Below, one piece after another: positions 35,155 through 44,689 of a DNA stretch of 64,000 nt. The position numbers were made by a program, and so were the translations under genes. The notes beneath the pieces were generated by a model. The model was not told the DNA's origin. It made no database searches and saw only the letters and a list, made by a program, of their open reading frames with translations. Within the stretch, counting starts at the first letter, position 1. Each line of letters opens with the position of its first letter. Source of the stretch: Hydrogenedens sp964549105 (GTDB lineage: Bacteria > Hydrogenedentota > Hydrogenedentia > Hydrogenedentales > Hydrogenedentaceae); assembly GCA_964549105.1 (NCBI GenBank), contig CAZJTZ010000001.1, positions 124,001 to 188,000 on the forward strand, written 5' to 3'.

Positions 35155-37314
35155 CTAATTGGCAAAAAACTCTACCTTTTCGGTATTAGGTTTTAAAGGT
35201 ATAGAGACGACATTTTCGGCAAGTTTGACATTTTTTAGAGGTTTCTCATCAATAACAATTTTTCCAAGACTCAACGCTTCTGGCTTATAAAGATATAGTG
35301 TCCCAGGGAGATTGACAGACTCTTTAAGCAAAATTTCCATTCTCTTCTTCTCATTATCCCATTTTGTAGAACTTATTACTTCCATTCCACATAAGTTAGA
35401 AGTCTTTACTCCGATAATAGACGGAACTTCTGTTTTTGCAACTATCCCTATAAATTTTTGTTCCGAATTGTTTTGGATTGTCTCATTATCAGCAATAAAT
35501 TTTTCGCTATTAAAATCCCAGAGCATCACTTCAGGGTTAATACTTTTCAGGAGGACAGGAGACAAAGGCTGCGCATCTTTTGAGATATAGACAACTGAAT
35601 TACTAAAACTATCATGGTTGGAATAACTCCGAAGATGCCAGACATTGGGTTCTTTTTTATCTGAATCAAGAGGAACAAAAACAGTTTTAGTGTTTTTTGC
35701 AAATTGGACCATTTTACTTGTTATATCAGGGTTCTTGAACTCGCCTAACCAGACTAAAGGTCCCGGAAATGATTGAAGCAAAGTGTTTGTGAAAAAATTT
35801 TTTGTGTTCAATATTTGATTGTCTACTTTCACAGGACCAATTCCACTATTAAAACTTGCCATTGCTCCTACAATTGTGCAAAATCGGAATAACTCCTGTT
35901 CTGAATTTATAAAACGGTCAGAATACATAGGATAAACAGGGATATTCTGGAAGAAATTTGCAAGTTCTTTCATACCGATATACAGAGTTTCAGTTCGAGT
36001 AGTATTGAGTTGCTCTAACACTTCATCCGAAGTTCCAATGTTGCAAACCAGGAAATCAGGATTCCATGAAAGAATCTTTTTCCACCGTTTTTGGGCTACA
36101 CTTAGTCCTTCAGGTGTATTAAATTTTGAGAACGCATATTCATTAGAAACAGGAACGGAATATTCATTCCCCACAGGCACAATCCATGGATTAATAGTTA
36201 ATCCAACTTTTGTAGCACCATGATTTTTAAGTTGGTCAATAATAGGCTTCATATCTCTTGATAACGAACCCTGAGGTTGTTCCCAACCATCAGGAATAAG
36301 AATTGCATTCAATCCTATATTACTTGAATATTTTGTAATTTTTAAAAGGTTGTCCAAGGACATCTTACTCGGGTCACCAACAAGCCATCCTCGAATAGGT
36401 TTTTCAATAGATACTTTTGAAGGAGACGGAGATAGATTAGAAAGCACCCATGTAGAAGTGGTCAACAGTTTGTAAGCATCATTACTAAAAGAGACAAAAA
36501 CAGGGTCACTTTCAATAGTCTCTCCTGGTTTTAACACAATAGGAGGAAAATATTCGCATTCAACAGCGCCTGTCCAATTATCACCTTCGCCTGAGATAGA
36601 AAATTTTGAACAGGCTTTTCCTTGAGGAGAAACTGCAAATATTATTTTTTGACCTTTTGTAGCGGTAACTATTTCCAAAATTTGTGATTCTTCATTAGAA
36701 GCATAAGTCCAATATCCTCCTATATTTGCAACAGGTCTTAAAATTTTTTCATTGGGAAGTCTTGTTATTAAACCTGCTATAGGTGGAAATATTATAGGTT
36801 TAATCTTTGATATAGATACTGGATTCGTCCCTTTATTTGTTATTAAGGTCGAAAAAAGGACAAAACTGCGTTGTTTAAAACTTGTTGCACGCTGTTGGAT
36901 AAGCAGGTCATTTTTTGATGGATATGTAGCAGTAAAATGAATTGCTGGTCCGAATACACTGTCCACGGAGACCCTGTCCGTTATAGCATTTCCGAAAGAT
37001 TCTGCGGTAATTTCTTCCCCTGACTTTAATTGAAAAGAGGGGCCATAACCCTCAATTACTGTATTTTCAATGTAATTATCTGGTGTGGTATAAAAGATAT
37101 GCCAATCTCCATTCATTTCATCAAAATCTATACCCATATCTTCCCACGAGAATGTATAGCGATGTCTTAAAACCCAGGGAGAGGAACGAGGCGCAGGAAC
37201 TTCATCTTCTACCTTTTTTTTCTTTTTTGTGGCAGACCAACCATCAATTGAAATTAAGATAATAAAAAGTAATAAAATAAAGAAGGAAAAAGAACACTTT
37301 AACTTTCTTTTCAT
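35155..37314 (-). CDS. Secreted GH36/GH27-like (clan GH-D) protein, possibly non-catalytic
   Basis: A 719-residue protein with a signal peptide (to about residue 28, DGWSA) followed by a Lys-rich stretch. A beta-sandwich N-terminal region (about 45-300) precedes a TIM-barrel-like part (about 310-560) and a C-terminal beta domain. RGWLVGDPSKMSLDNLL, AILIPDGWEQPQGSLSRD and VGLTINPWIVPV resemble the alpha-galactosidase clan (GH36/GH27). At the strand where those enzymes carry the nucleophile Asp (xxKxD), this protein has DFLVCNIGTSDE, so the usual catalytic residue is not evident. It may be a divergent hydrolase or a binding protein. It is monocistronic and divergent from the GspF-like gene. Confidence 0.6.
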   Translation of the reverse strand: MKRKLKCSFSFFILLLFIILISIDGWSATKKKKKVEDEVPAPRSSPWVLRHRYTFSWEDMGIDFDEMNGDWHIFYTTPDNYIENTVIEGYGPSFQLKSGEEITAESFGNAITDRVSVDSVFGPAIHFTATYPSKNDLLIQQRATSFKQRSFVLFSTLITNKGTNPVSISKIKPIIFPPIAGLITRLPNEKILRPVANIGGYWTYASNEESQILEIVTATKGQKIIFAVSPQGKACSKFSISGEGDNWTGAVECEYFPPIVLKPGETIESDPVFVSFSNDAYKLLTTSTWVLSNLSPSPSKVSIEKPIRGWLVGDPSKMSLDNLLKITKYSSNIGLNAILIPDGWEQPQGSLSRDMKPIIDQLKNHGATKVGLTINPWIVPVGNEYSVPVSNEYAFSKFNTPEGLSVAQKRWKKILSWNPDFLVCNIGTSDEVLEQLNTTRTETLYIGMKELANFFQNIPVYPMYSDRFINSEQELFRFCTIVGAMASFNSGIGPVKVDNQILNTKNFFTNTLLQSFPGPLVWLGEFKNPDITSKMVQFAKNTKTVFVPLDSDKKEPNVWHLRSYSNHDSFSNSVVYISKDAQPLSPVLLKSINPEVMLWDFNSEKFIADNETIQNNSEQKFIGIVAKTEVPSIIGVKTSNLCGMEVISSTKWDNEKKRMEILLKESVNLPGTLYLYKPEALSLGKIVIDEKPLKNVKLAENVVSIPLKPNTEKVEFFAN

Positions 37315-37482
37315 GTAAAATACTCCATTTATGGGTTATCTTGTATTAATATATACGCTCGATAGTAATAAACATTAACAACTATCTAATAGGATTACTT
37401 ATTCCATATTATTAAAACGAAGGAGTAGAATTGTGGTAAAATAAGGTTTAATTTTAACAACCTAACCATTTTTATAATATCT

Positions 37483-38502
37483 ATGGGCTTTACAAAGTTT
37501 ATATTAAATAATAAAACAATGTCAATTTTGTGCAGGCAACTTGCGTCTGCTTATGAAGGGGGCATACCTATAACACAGGCACTTCAAATTGTGGGGGACG
37601 GTTTTCCATCACGCAAGGTTAAAATGATTCTATATCGCTGTGCAGATGACCTTATTCAAGGTAAGACGCTTAGCGAAGCATTGAGCCGAAGGGAGGTCTT
37701 TCCTGATTTGTTCGTTCAATTAATATCCGCAGGAGAACGCTCAGGAAAGTTAGATGTGATATTAAGAGACCTGAGTTCTTATTATGAAGATTTATGGAAA
37801 ATGAAGCGTTCAGCAATAGTGTCATTAACCTATCCAACCATTCAACTTATATTAGGCTGGTTTCTGGGAACTTTTGCATTAGGAATTGTTCGTCAAATAG
37901 GCATTAGACAGTTTTCCTTAAGCACATACTTCTCCTCTTATATATCTTTCCAGATAAAGATATGTATTCTATTTGCCTTTATTGTTTTTATCTCTATTTT
38001 TTTCAAAAATACAAAATTTTTCCAGACATTTATATACGGGATTATCAGGCATATATGGCCCTTTAGTTTTATCATCCACAGATTTTCTTTAGCACGGTTT
38101 TTCAAGTCGCTTGCTTTACTTTATGCAAGTGGAATTCCTATTACAGAAGCACTTTTGAAATCTTCTGAACTCTTAACTACTCCCAGTTATAGGCGGGACA
38201 TTTTTACTGTTGTCAGTCTCATACGAAACGGAAGCAATCTTGAAAAATCATTTAAAACCCTTCCGTGGGTAGGACGAATAGGACAAGAGATGGTTGCCAT
38301 TGGTGAACAGTCAGGCAAATTGGACGAAGCACTTCAAAAAGTGGCAGAATACTTTCTACTTGACGCACAACAAGCACTTCAGGTTACTACTAAAATTTTG
38401 AATATATTAATCTTACTCATAGTAGGAGCAATTATAGGTTTTATTGTGATAAGTTTTTATGCCAATCTTTATGGTAATATGTTTAACCAATTAGGAATTT
38501 AA
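37483..38502 (+). CDS. Type II secretion / type IV pilus platform protein (GspF/PilC family)
   Basis: A 339-residue inner-membrane protein with the tandem T2SSF domains of GspF/PilC. The first copy (about 10-135) has SILCRQLASAYEGGIPITQA and LISAGERSGKLDVIL. The second (about 205-325) has RFFKSLALLYASGIPITEAL and MVAIGEQSGKLDEAL. Three hydrophobic segments occur near 115-140, 155-180 and 305-330. It forms the membrane platform on which PilB/GspE-type ATPases act. At 339 residues it is shorter than typical ~400-residue members and lacks much of the N-terminal cytoplasmic extension. No other pilus gene adjoins it, though pilT is about 11 kb away. The ATG has no strong ribosome site. Confidence 0.88.
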   Translation: MGFTKFILNNKTMSILCRQLASAYEGGIPITQALQIVGDGFPSRKVKMILYRCADDLIQGKTLSEALSRREVFPDLFVQLISAGERSGKLDVILRDLSSYYEDLWKMKRSAIVSLTYPTIQLILGWFLGTFALGIVRQIGIRQFSLSTYFSSYISFQIKICILFAFIVFISIFFKNTKFFQTFIYGIIRHIWPFSFIIHRFSLARFFKSLALLYASGIPITEALLKSSELLTTPSYRRDIFTVVSLIRNGSNLEKSFKTLPWVGRIGQEMVAIGEQSGKLDEALQKVAEYFLLDAQQALQVTTKILNILILLIVGAIIGFIVISFYANLYGNMFNQLGI

Positions 38503-38526
38503 GTAGAAGTAAAGTGGTGTATTGTT

Positions 38527-39048
38527 ATGGATGAAATAATATATAAAGAAGAGAAACCAGCAGAAGAACCACGCGACTGGACAAAATACATCTGGGGCGG
38601 AGTTATTTGTTTATTCGTTTTAATGGTGATTTTTATTTGGCTTGCTGGGCAGGTAAAACCTAAAACCTCTTATGTTCGGGTTAAACACATACTTATCAAG
38701 TTCAATCCCAATGATGCGGCAGACCGTCAACGCGCCTTTCAACTTGCAACAGACTTAAAGGAACAAATTATGCAGGGAGAATCATTTGAAAAACTTGCTA
38801 AGGAATATTCTAATGACCCGGCAAGTGCACGACGCGGTGGCGATTTGGGCTATTATGGAAAAAACTCTTTTGAACCCAGTTTTGAAGATTATGTTTGGTC
38901 TGCACCCATAGGACAGTTAAGTGATATTATCGAAACTAAATATGGCTTTCATCTTGTCATTGTTACGGATAGATACTTAACAGATGTAGACCGCTATGAA
39001 TTAGAACTGGATGAAAAAGCACGGAAAAGTGTGCAGACAGATAAATAG
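38527..39048 (+). CDS. Membrane-anchored parvulin-type peptidyl-prolyl isomerase
   Basis: A 173-residue protein with a short cytoplasmic N-terminus, one transmembrane segment (about 24-44, YIWGGVICLFVLMVIFIWLA) and a parvulin rotamase domain (about 52-152): VRVKHILIKF, FEKLAKEYSNDPASARRGGD, LGYYGKNSFEPSFEDYVW, IIETKYGFHLVIV. It catalyses cis-trans isomerisation of prolyl bonds, probably on the periplasmic side as a folding factor for exported proteins. It is 24 bases behind the GspF-like gene and likely co-transcribed. Confidence 0.92.
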   Translation: MDEIIYKEEKPAEEPRDWTKYIWGGVICLFVLMVIFIWLAGQVKPKTSYVRVKHILIKFNPNDAADRQRAFQLATDLKEQIMQGESFEKLAKEYSNDPASARRGGDLGYYGKNSFEPSFEDYVWSAPIGQLSDIIETKYGFHLVIVTDRYLTDVDRYELELDEKARKSVQTDK

Positions 39049-39116
39049 ATTTAGTCTCCCTCCTTCAATGTTTATTTCAAAATCACAATTTAACAAAATA
39101 AATAAAGGACTAAAAA

Positions 39117-40307
39117 ATGTTAGAAAAATTTATTATGGCACCACCAGACCCCATTTTGGGACTTACAGAAGCCTTCTTAAAAGACAAGAATACAAATAAA
39201 ATCAATTTAGGGGTAGGAGTATATAAAGACAACTCTAATAAAACTCCTATTTTTAATACCGTCAAAAAAGCAGAAAATTTTTTATTAGAAAAAGAACAAT
39301 CGAAAGCCTATCTTCCTATCTCTGGTTTACCTGAATTTTGTAAAAAAGTACAGGAATTAGTGCTGGGTAATAAGAATGTATGTATAAGCGAAGAAAGGGT
39401 TGCCACAGTTCAAACAGTAGGTGGCACTTCTGCTTTACGAATCTTTGCTGATTTAATCAGGACAAATCTCGGCAATAGAAAAGTATGGTTAAGCAACCCT
39501 ACATGGGAAAATCACAGCAAAATTTTCCAATCAGCGAATTTAGAAACTGAGACTTATCCTTACTATAACGCAGAGACTCACAGTCTTGATTGGGATAAGA
39601 TGTTATCAAAAGTGGATACCCTTCCTGAAGGAGATATTTTATTACTTCATGGATGCTGTCATAATCCCACAGGAATTGATTTGAGTATACAGCAATGGGA
39701 AACATTAGCAGATATTATTAAAGAAAGAAAAATATTGCCATTAATTGATTTTGCATATCAAGGATTGGGTGATGGTTTAGAAGAAGATGCAATGGGTGTT
39801 CGGAAAATTGTAGAAAAAGTTCCTGAAGTATTTATTTGTAGTTCTTATTCCAAAAATTTTGGATTATACAATGAACGCTGTGGTGCTTTAATATCTGTTT
39901 GTGCTGATAAAGAAACCTGCGAAAAGGTATTGAGCCAGATAAAAGCAACTATCAGGACAAACTTTTCCAATCCCCCAGCACACGGTGCAAATGTTGTGTA
40001 TACTATTTTAAGTTCCGATGACCTTCGCAAGGAATGGGAACAAGAGGTCAAAGATATGTGTGCACGAATTAAAGATATGCGAAAGTTGTTCGTAGAAAAA
40101 TTAAGGGAAAAGGGAGTTTCCCAGGATTTCAGTTTTATAGAGAAACAAAAAGGTATGTTTTCTTTTTCAGGATTAACAAAGGAACAAGTCCTTCGTTTGA
40201 GAGAAAATTATTCAATATACATAGTCAATTCTGGAAGAATTAATGTTGCGGGAATAACTACTAATAACATAGACTATCTAATAGAGGCTATTAGTAAAGT
40301 CCTATAA
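39117..40307 (+). CDS. Aspartate/aromatic aminotransferase (class I, AspC/TyrB subgroup)
   Basis: A 396-residue PLP enzyme of the AspC/TyrB (I-alpha) subgroup: PPDPILGLTEAFLKD, KINLGVGVYKD, HGCCHNPTGIDLS, DFAYQGLGDGLEEDA and the PLP-lysine motif SSYSKNFGLYNERCGAL with Lys246. It transfers amino groups between aspartate or aromatic amino acids and 2-oxoglutarate. The substrate split between AspC and TyrB cannot be read from sequence. AAGGA seven bases before ATG 39117 supports the start. It converges with the hemolysin III gene, with 5 bases between stops. Confidence 0.95.
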   Translation: MLEKFIMAPPDPILGLTEAFLKDKNTNKINLGVGVYKDNSNKTPIFNTVKKAENFLLEKEQSKAYLPISGLPEFCKKVQELVLGNKNVCISEERVATVQTVGGTSALRIFADLIRTNLGNRKVWLSNPTWENHSKIFQSANLETETYPYYNAETHSLDWDKMLSKVDTLPEGDILLLHGCCHNPTGIDLSIQQWETLADIIKERKILPLIDFAYQGLGDGLEEDAMGVRKIVEKVPEVFICSSYSKNFGLYNERCGALISVCADKETCEKVLSQIKATIRTNFSNPPAHGANVVYTILSSDDLRKEWEQEVKDMCARIKDMRKLFVEKLREKGVSQDFSFIEKQKGMFSFSGLTKEQVLRLRENYSIYIVNSGRINVAGITTNNIDYLIEAISKVL

Positions 40308-40312
40308 TATTT

Positions 40313-40960
40313 TTAGGAAGCATTGCGAGCGAGTATATAGATGTAAACACAGATAAAGTGTATTACACTCCCTCCTAACACGAACAGATGCCAGATAACA
40401 TGATGGAAAGGCAATCGTTCCATGAGATAGAAGAGTGTTCCGCTTGTATATATAATACCGCCGATAAGCATAAGCCATATTGCGCCCATAGGAATCATTT
40501 GTAGCGTAGGTTTTATGGCTATAATTGCAATCCAACCCATAAGGATATATATCACCGTTGCAAGACGATTCCATTTTCCAAGAAAGAAGAACTTAAATAT
40601 GAAGCCTAAAAAGGTTAATGTCCATAAGGCGCCAAAGAGAGACCAACCCCAGGGTCCACGCATGTATACAAGCAGAAATGGCGTATAAGTACCAGCAATA
40701 AGAACATAAATAGAACAATGGTCCATCAATTGAAAGAAACTCTTAACCTTACCCGGAGGAAAAGAATGATACAGTGTCGAACTTAAATAGAGTAAGATTA
40801 ACGCAATACCAAAAGTGAGGACACCAGCGAGGATAAAAGGGTCTCCTCTTTGTGAGGCTAATACTAACATAACCACAAATCCCGCTATACTCAGACCTGC
40901 CCCAAGTCCATGAGTAAGTGCGTGGAATATCTCTTCAACAGTCGTATATACTTTTTTCAT
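40313..40960 (-). CDS. Hemolysin III / YqfA family (PAQR) membrane protein
   Basis: A 215-residue polytopic protein with seven hydrophobic segments. Signature residues of the PAQR/hemolysin III superfamily are visible: EEIFHALTHGLGAGLS near the N-terminus, SSTLYHSFP with the conserved Ser/His, MDHCSIYVLIAGTYTPFLL, and HVIWHLFVLGGSVIHFICV near the C-terminus. The conserved His/Asp set is thought to bind metal. The bacterial function is uncertain (membrane homeostasis or a ceramidase-like hydrolase activity has been proposed for the wider superfamily). It is divergent from nagB. Confidence 0.92.
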   Translation of the reverse strand: MKKVYTTVEEIFHALTHGLGAGLSIAGFVVMLVLASQRGDPFILAGVLTFGIALILLYLSSTLYHSFPPGKVKSFFQLMDHCSIYVLIAGTYTPFLLVYMRGPWGWSLFGALWTLTFLGFIFKFFFLGKWNRLATVIYILMGWIAIIAIKPTLQMIPMGAIWLMLIGGIIYTSGTLFYLMERLPFHHVIWHLFVLGGSVIHFICVYIYILARNAS

Positions 40961-41007
40961 TATGTTGACCTATAATGTTCGATAATAATTAAATTAAGGA
41001 TTAAATT

Positions 41008-41811
41008 ATGCAGGTTATTATCCAACCCACTTCTAATCAAGCAATAAATCTTGTTGCTTATATTATCTCAAAAAACTTAATAAGAAAGCCACATCTGGTT
41101 TTAGGACTTGCCACCGGTAGAACAATGGTTCCACTTTATAATCGGTTAGTCGAAATGCACCAGGAAGAGAGCCTGGACTTTTCACTTGCCGTTACTTTTA
41201 ATTTAGATGAGTATATTGGGATACCACCGGAACATCCCGGTTCGTATCATTATTTTATGTATCACAATTTATTTAAACACATAAACATTGATTTGAGGAA
41301 CACACATATCCCCAATGGAATGGCTAAGGACATTTCAAAAGAGTGTAGAGAATATGAGGAAAAGATAAAAGATTTTGGCGGAATTGATTTACAACTATTA
41401 AGCATTGGAATATCTGGACATATTGGCTTTAATGAACCCTTGTCTTCAATGTTTTCGCGAACCCGAGAAAAGGCTCTATCCCCCGCTACATTAGAACAAA
41501 ATAAACATCTGTTCCCCAATCCTGAGGAAATGCCCAAAAGGGCTATTACTATGGGCGTAGGGACTATTCTTGAAGCAAGCCAATGCGTTGTGCTCGTAAC
41601 GGGCAGACATAAAAGTAAGATATTAGCAAAATCGGTTGAAGGTCCTTTCTCAGCAATGGTTTCTGCAACGGCTTTACAATTACACCCCAATTGTGTATTT
41701 GTTGCAGATGAAGAAGCCGCTTCTGAGTTGACTCAAAAGGAATATTACCAATGGATATTTGAGAATGAACCAGAATGGGAGTTTTATCACAAGAAAATGA
41801 TGGAAAGATAA
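41008..41811 (+). CDS. nagB: Glucosamine-6-phosphate deaminase (NagB)
   Basis: A 267-residue enzyme converting glucosamine 6-phosphate to fructose 6-phosphate and ammonia in amino-sugar catabolism. Motifs: LGLATGRTMVPLYNRL (phosphate loop), FNLDEYIGIPPEHPGSYHYF, LLSIGISGHIGFNEP and TMGVGTILEASQCVVLVTG. Length fits the family (~240-266). AAGGA seven bases before the ATG supports the start. No nagA or transporter is adjacent, so it may act on wall-derived or imported amino sugars; the NamZ-fusion gene at 52 kb may supply related substrates. Confidence 0.95.
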   Translation: MQVIIQPTSNQAINLVAYIISKNLIRKPHLVLGLATGRTMVPLYNRLVEMHQEESLDFSLAVTFNLDEYIGIPPEHPGSYHYFMYHNLFKHINIDLRNTHIPNGMAKDISKECREYEEKIKDFGGIDLQLLSIGISGHIGFNEPLSSMFSRTREKALSPATLEQNKHLFPNPEEMPKRAITMGVGTILEASQCVVLVTGRHKSKILAKSVEGPFSAMVSATALQLHPNCVFVADEEAASELTQKEYYQWIFENEPEWEFYHKKMMER

Positions 41812-41829
41812 AGTCAGAAGAGAAAATTT

Positions 41830-42627
41830 TTAATGCTGGGGATGGTCTTTTTCGGTCATAATGTCATCTAAAATTAGTAATCGTTCAAACCATATCATTA
41901 ACATTGTGCATAAGTATCTTCTTCCCATCTCGTGGAGTTTCAGTTTGGATTGTCCCCATGTTCTCCCATACCATGCAATGGGAATCTCTGCAATTTTATA
42001 TTTTCGAATTAATGCCGACAGAGACATTTCAATAGTAATATTGAAATGAGCCGACTGTAATGGACTCATACTCTCTATAACATGTTTCCGATATACTTTG
42101 AATGCGTTTGTCAAATCGTTAAACCGAGTCAAAAAGATAATTTGTAAAAACTTGTTTACTATTCGGTTGGCTATTAATTTTACTTTGGGGTAATGTGTGA
42201 TAATACTCCCTTTTCTGAAGCGAGAACCGAATACACAGTCATAGCCTTCTTCAATTTTACGATAACAATGGACAATATCTTTGGGGTCATCGGAACGGTC
42301 TGCCATAACTATTGCAATTACATCTCCTCTAACATGTTTCAACCCAACCCTAATTGCCCTGCCTAAACCACCAGGGAGAGGATTATCAACTGGAATGACC
42401 TCTGAAAACTGCTGGTGAAGGTTCTGGATAACATGTAGCGTATTGTCTGAACTATTATCATTAACCACAACAATCTCAAATGGAATCTGTTCTTTCCGAA
42501 GTTCCTGGACCAACTCTTCGACAGTAAAGGATATGTTATTCTCTTCATTATGAGCAGGTATCACAACAGAATAAAGAAGCGTATTTTGGGGAACAGGACA
42601 TAAGTTAGATTCTGCCCTGTAAGCCAT
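41830..42627 (-). CDS. Glycosyltransferase family 2 (polyprenyl-phosphate sugar transferase type)
   Basis: A 265-residue GT2 enzyme of the dolichol-phosphate-mannosyltransferase branch: SVVIPAHNEENNISFTVEEL, IVVVNDNSSDNT, VIAIVMADRSDDPKDIVHCY (DxD-like metal site) and GSRFRKGS. It has no clear transmembrane segments. It probably moves a sugar from a nucleotide donor to a polyprenyl phosphate or glycan acceptor. The start is supported by GAGGAG seven bases upstream, which lies within the end of the epimerase gene. The two genes overlap by 23 bases, implying translational coupling and a shared pathway in surface-glycan synthesis. Confidence 0.9.
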   Translation of the reverse strand: MAYRAESNLCPVPQNTLLYSVVIPAHNEENNISFTVEELVQELRKEQIPFEIVVVNDNSSDNTLHVIQNLHQQFSEVIPVDNPLPGGLGRAIRVGLKHVRGDVIAIVMADRSDDPKDIVHCYRKIEEGYDCVFGSRFRKGSIITHYPKVKLIANRIVNKFLQIIFLTRFNDLTNAFKVYRKHVIESMSPLQSAHFNITIEMSLSALIRKYKIAEIPIAWYGRTWGQSKLKLHEMGRRYLCTMLMIWFERLLILDDIMTEKDHPQH

Positions 42628-43666
42628 AGTAAATCTCCTCTAATATTTTTGGTACATTATATGTAAACTTCCATTCGGGATAATGTTTCTGAAACTTTCG
42701 AACATCACTTATCCACCAGATATGGTCACCTTTTCGAGGCTGGTCCATATACACATAGTTCATTTTCTTCCCTGCAATTTCTTCACATATTTTAACTGCC
42801 TCTAAAAGGGAACAATTGCTATACCTGCTACCACCGATATTATATACTTCGGCTATTCGTGGGGCTTTATAGACTTCCCAAAAACATTCGACTAAATCGT
42901 TCGCATGTATATTATCACGCACTTGTTTCCCTTTATAGCCATAGACACGATACTCCTTACCCGTCATCGCACATTTCATTAAATAAGCAAGAAAACCATG
43001 CAATTCTGCGCCTGAATGTTGAGGACCCGTCAAACATCCACCGCGAAATACCACCGTCTTCATACCAAAATATCTACCATATTCCTGCGTCATCACATCC
43101 GCAGCAATTTTAGAAGCACCAAAAATAGAATGAAGGCACTGGTCAATACTCATTGATTCATCGATACCGTGTTCTGCCCAGGGGTGTGTAGTTTCTACTT
43201 CCCAACGGGTTTCTTGTTCAACGAAGGGTAAATAATTGGGTCGGTCTCCATAAACTTTATTTGTAGATGTAAAAATAAAAATAGCATCAGGAGCATAATG
43301 TCGAGTTAGTTCTAACAAGTTCAATGTCCCAAGGGCATTAATTCCAAAATCAGTAAAAGGTTCCTTAGCCGCCCAATCATGACTTGGCTGTGCTGCCGTA
43401 TGAATCACTATGGATATATCTTTTTGATACTCCTTAAAAATTTTTTCCAGTTCAGTATAATTACGAATATCCGTATTATAACAATGATAATTTGCCAACT
43501 CGTTTTGTAATTTTTCCACAGACCAGTGAGTGCTTGCTTCTTTCCCAAAAAAATATGCCCGTGAATCATTATCAACACCTACCACAGTAAACTTCTCTCT
43601 TGCAAAACGCCTAACTGAAGCAGAACCGACAAGTCCACCAGAACCAGTTATAAGGGCTACATTCAT
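42605..43666 (-). CDS. SDR-family nucleotide-sugar epimerase (CDP-tyvelose epimerase-like)
   Basis: A 353-residue extended short-chain dehydrogenase with the Rossmann motif ITGSGGLVGSASVRRF, AAQPSHDWA, FTSTNKVYGDRPN and FRGGCLTGPQHSGAEL, resembling CDP-paratose/tyvelose 2-epimerases and UDP-glucose 4-epimerases. The usual YxxxK catalytic pair reads FGASK here, so the Tyr is replaced by Phe while Lys is kept. Activity by the classical mechanism is therefore uncertain. GAGGTG precedes the ATG. It overlaps the downstream GT2 gene and lies 73 bases after the LpxL-like gene, in an envelope-glycan setting. Confidence 0.88.
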   Translation of the reverse strand: MNVALITGSGGLVGSASVRRFAREKFTVVGVDNDSRAYFFGKEASTHWSVEKLQNELANYHCYNTDIRNYTELEKIFKEYQKDISIVIHTAAQPSHDWAAKEPFTDFGINALGTLNLLELTRHYAPDAIFIFTSTNKVYGDRPNYLPFVEQETRWEVETTHPWAEHGIDESMSIDQCLHSIFGASKIAADVMTQEYGRYFGMKTVVFRGGCLTGPQHSGAELHGFLAYLMKCAMTGKEYRVYGYKGKQVRDNIHANDLVECFWEVYKAPRIAEVYNIGGSRYSNCSLLEAVKICEEIAGKKMNYVYMDQPRKGDHIWWISDVRKFQKHYPEWKFTYNVPKILEEIYYGLQGRI

Positions 43667-43739
43667 TTGAACACCTCATTTAGTCGAAATTTTTACTATC
43701 CAGCCGATAAATAATAACTATACTATAAAGACCTTTCCA

Positions 43740-44687
43740 TTATTCAACATTGCGGTTTGGTTTCTTTTGAAGTTTATTCTCCCAATATGCCTTTAATTTA
43801 TCTCTTTGCTTCCATCTGCGGTGGAACCAGAGCCACTGCTCTGGATGTTGTCGGATTATATTTTCAATTGCATTCTGGCATATCTGCGTATTTTTTAATA
43901 TATCTTCTTTCAAGTCTCCAGTATGAACTAATTCAAGTGGAGGAAATATCTCGAGTAGAAGCGTTCCATCGTTATTTCTTGTCATAGATACAGGATGCAC
44001 AGGAATCCTGGTTCGAGCATAAATATAAGCAGGACCAATAGTAGACCAACAGGGTTTGTCAAAAAACAAAGTAGGGGCTCCGTTATCCCTCGGGGATTGG
44101 TCTATAAGCATTCCCACAAACCACCCTTCTTTTAATAATTTGATAATCTGATTTGCTGACTGGTCTTTAGGTATTGTTTTAATTTTTGCTCCTGTGCGAA
44201 GGGCATCAATTACTTTATTTAATTGGGGGTCATCAAATTCACGAACAATTTCTGCTACAGGATAGTCATGACTACCTATTAAGGAAGCCATCATTTCCCA
44301 ATTTCCCAGATGAGCACTGACAAATAATGCACCCTGTTTGTTCTTTTTATAATTTTCTATAAATTCAATACCTCTACAAGTAGCAATCTTCTCATATTTT
44401 TCTTCTGCTAAACGAGGTAGATGCGGAAATTCAAAGGCAACAAGGAACATATTCTTTGTTGCGTTCCATAATATTTTTTTCTTTTCTTTTTTACTAAGGG
44501 TATCCCCAAAGGCATAATCAATGTGTTTGTATCCATCTCTCTTAATTCGTGGAACAAGATAAAACGCCAGAAAAGCAAAAAAAACAGCCATTTTACGGGA
44601 AAAAGATAAAGACATCCGTTGAAATATTTTTAAGGTAAGTATTGAAAAATCGGCTACTATTTTTCTTTTTGTTTCTTTATTAGGCAT
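43740..44687 (-). CDS. LpxL/HtrB-like lipid A (Kdo2-lipid IVA) acyltransferase
   Basis: A 315-residue member of the lauroyl/myristoyl acyltransferase family acting on lipid A at the inner-membrane face. The catalytic HX4E motif is in SAHLGNWEMM (about residue 125). VGMLIDQSPRDNGAPTLFF, YARTRIPVHPVSM and a C-terminal HPEQWLWFHRRWK are typical. One N-terminal hydrophobic segment (about 28-48) anchors it. The gene starts two bases after the stop of the beta-CASP gene, implying coupling. Its presence is evidence for a lipid-A-type outer membrane. Confidence 0.92.
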   Translation of the reverse strand: MPNKETKRKIVADFSILTLKIFQRMSLSFSRKMAVFFAFLAFYLVPRIKRDGYKHIDYAFGDTLSKKEKKKILWNATKNMFLVAFEFPHLPRLAEEKYEKIATCRGIEFIENYKKNKQGALFVSAHLGNWEMMASLIGSHDYPVAEIVREFDDPQLNKVIDALRTGAKIKTIPKDQSANQIIKLLKEGWFVGMLIDQSPRDNGAPTLFFDKPCWSTIGPAYIYARTRIPVHPVSMTRNNDGTLLLEIFPPLELVHTGDLKEDILKNTQICQNAIENIIRQHPEQWLWFHRRWKQRDKLKAYWENKLQKKPNRNVE

Positions 44688-44689
44688 AA

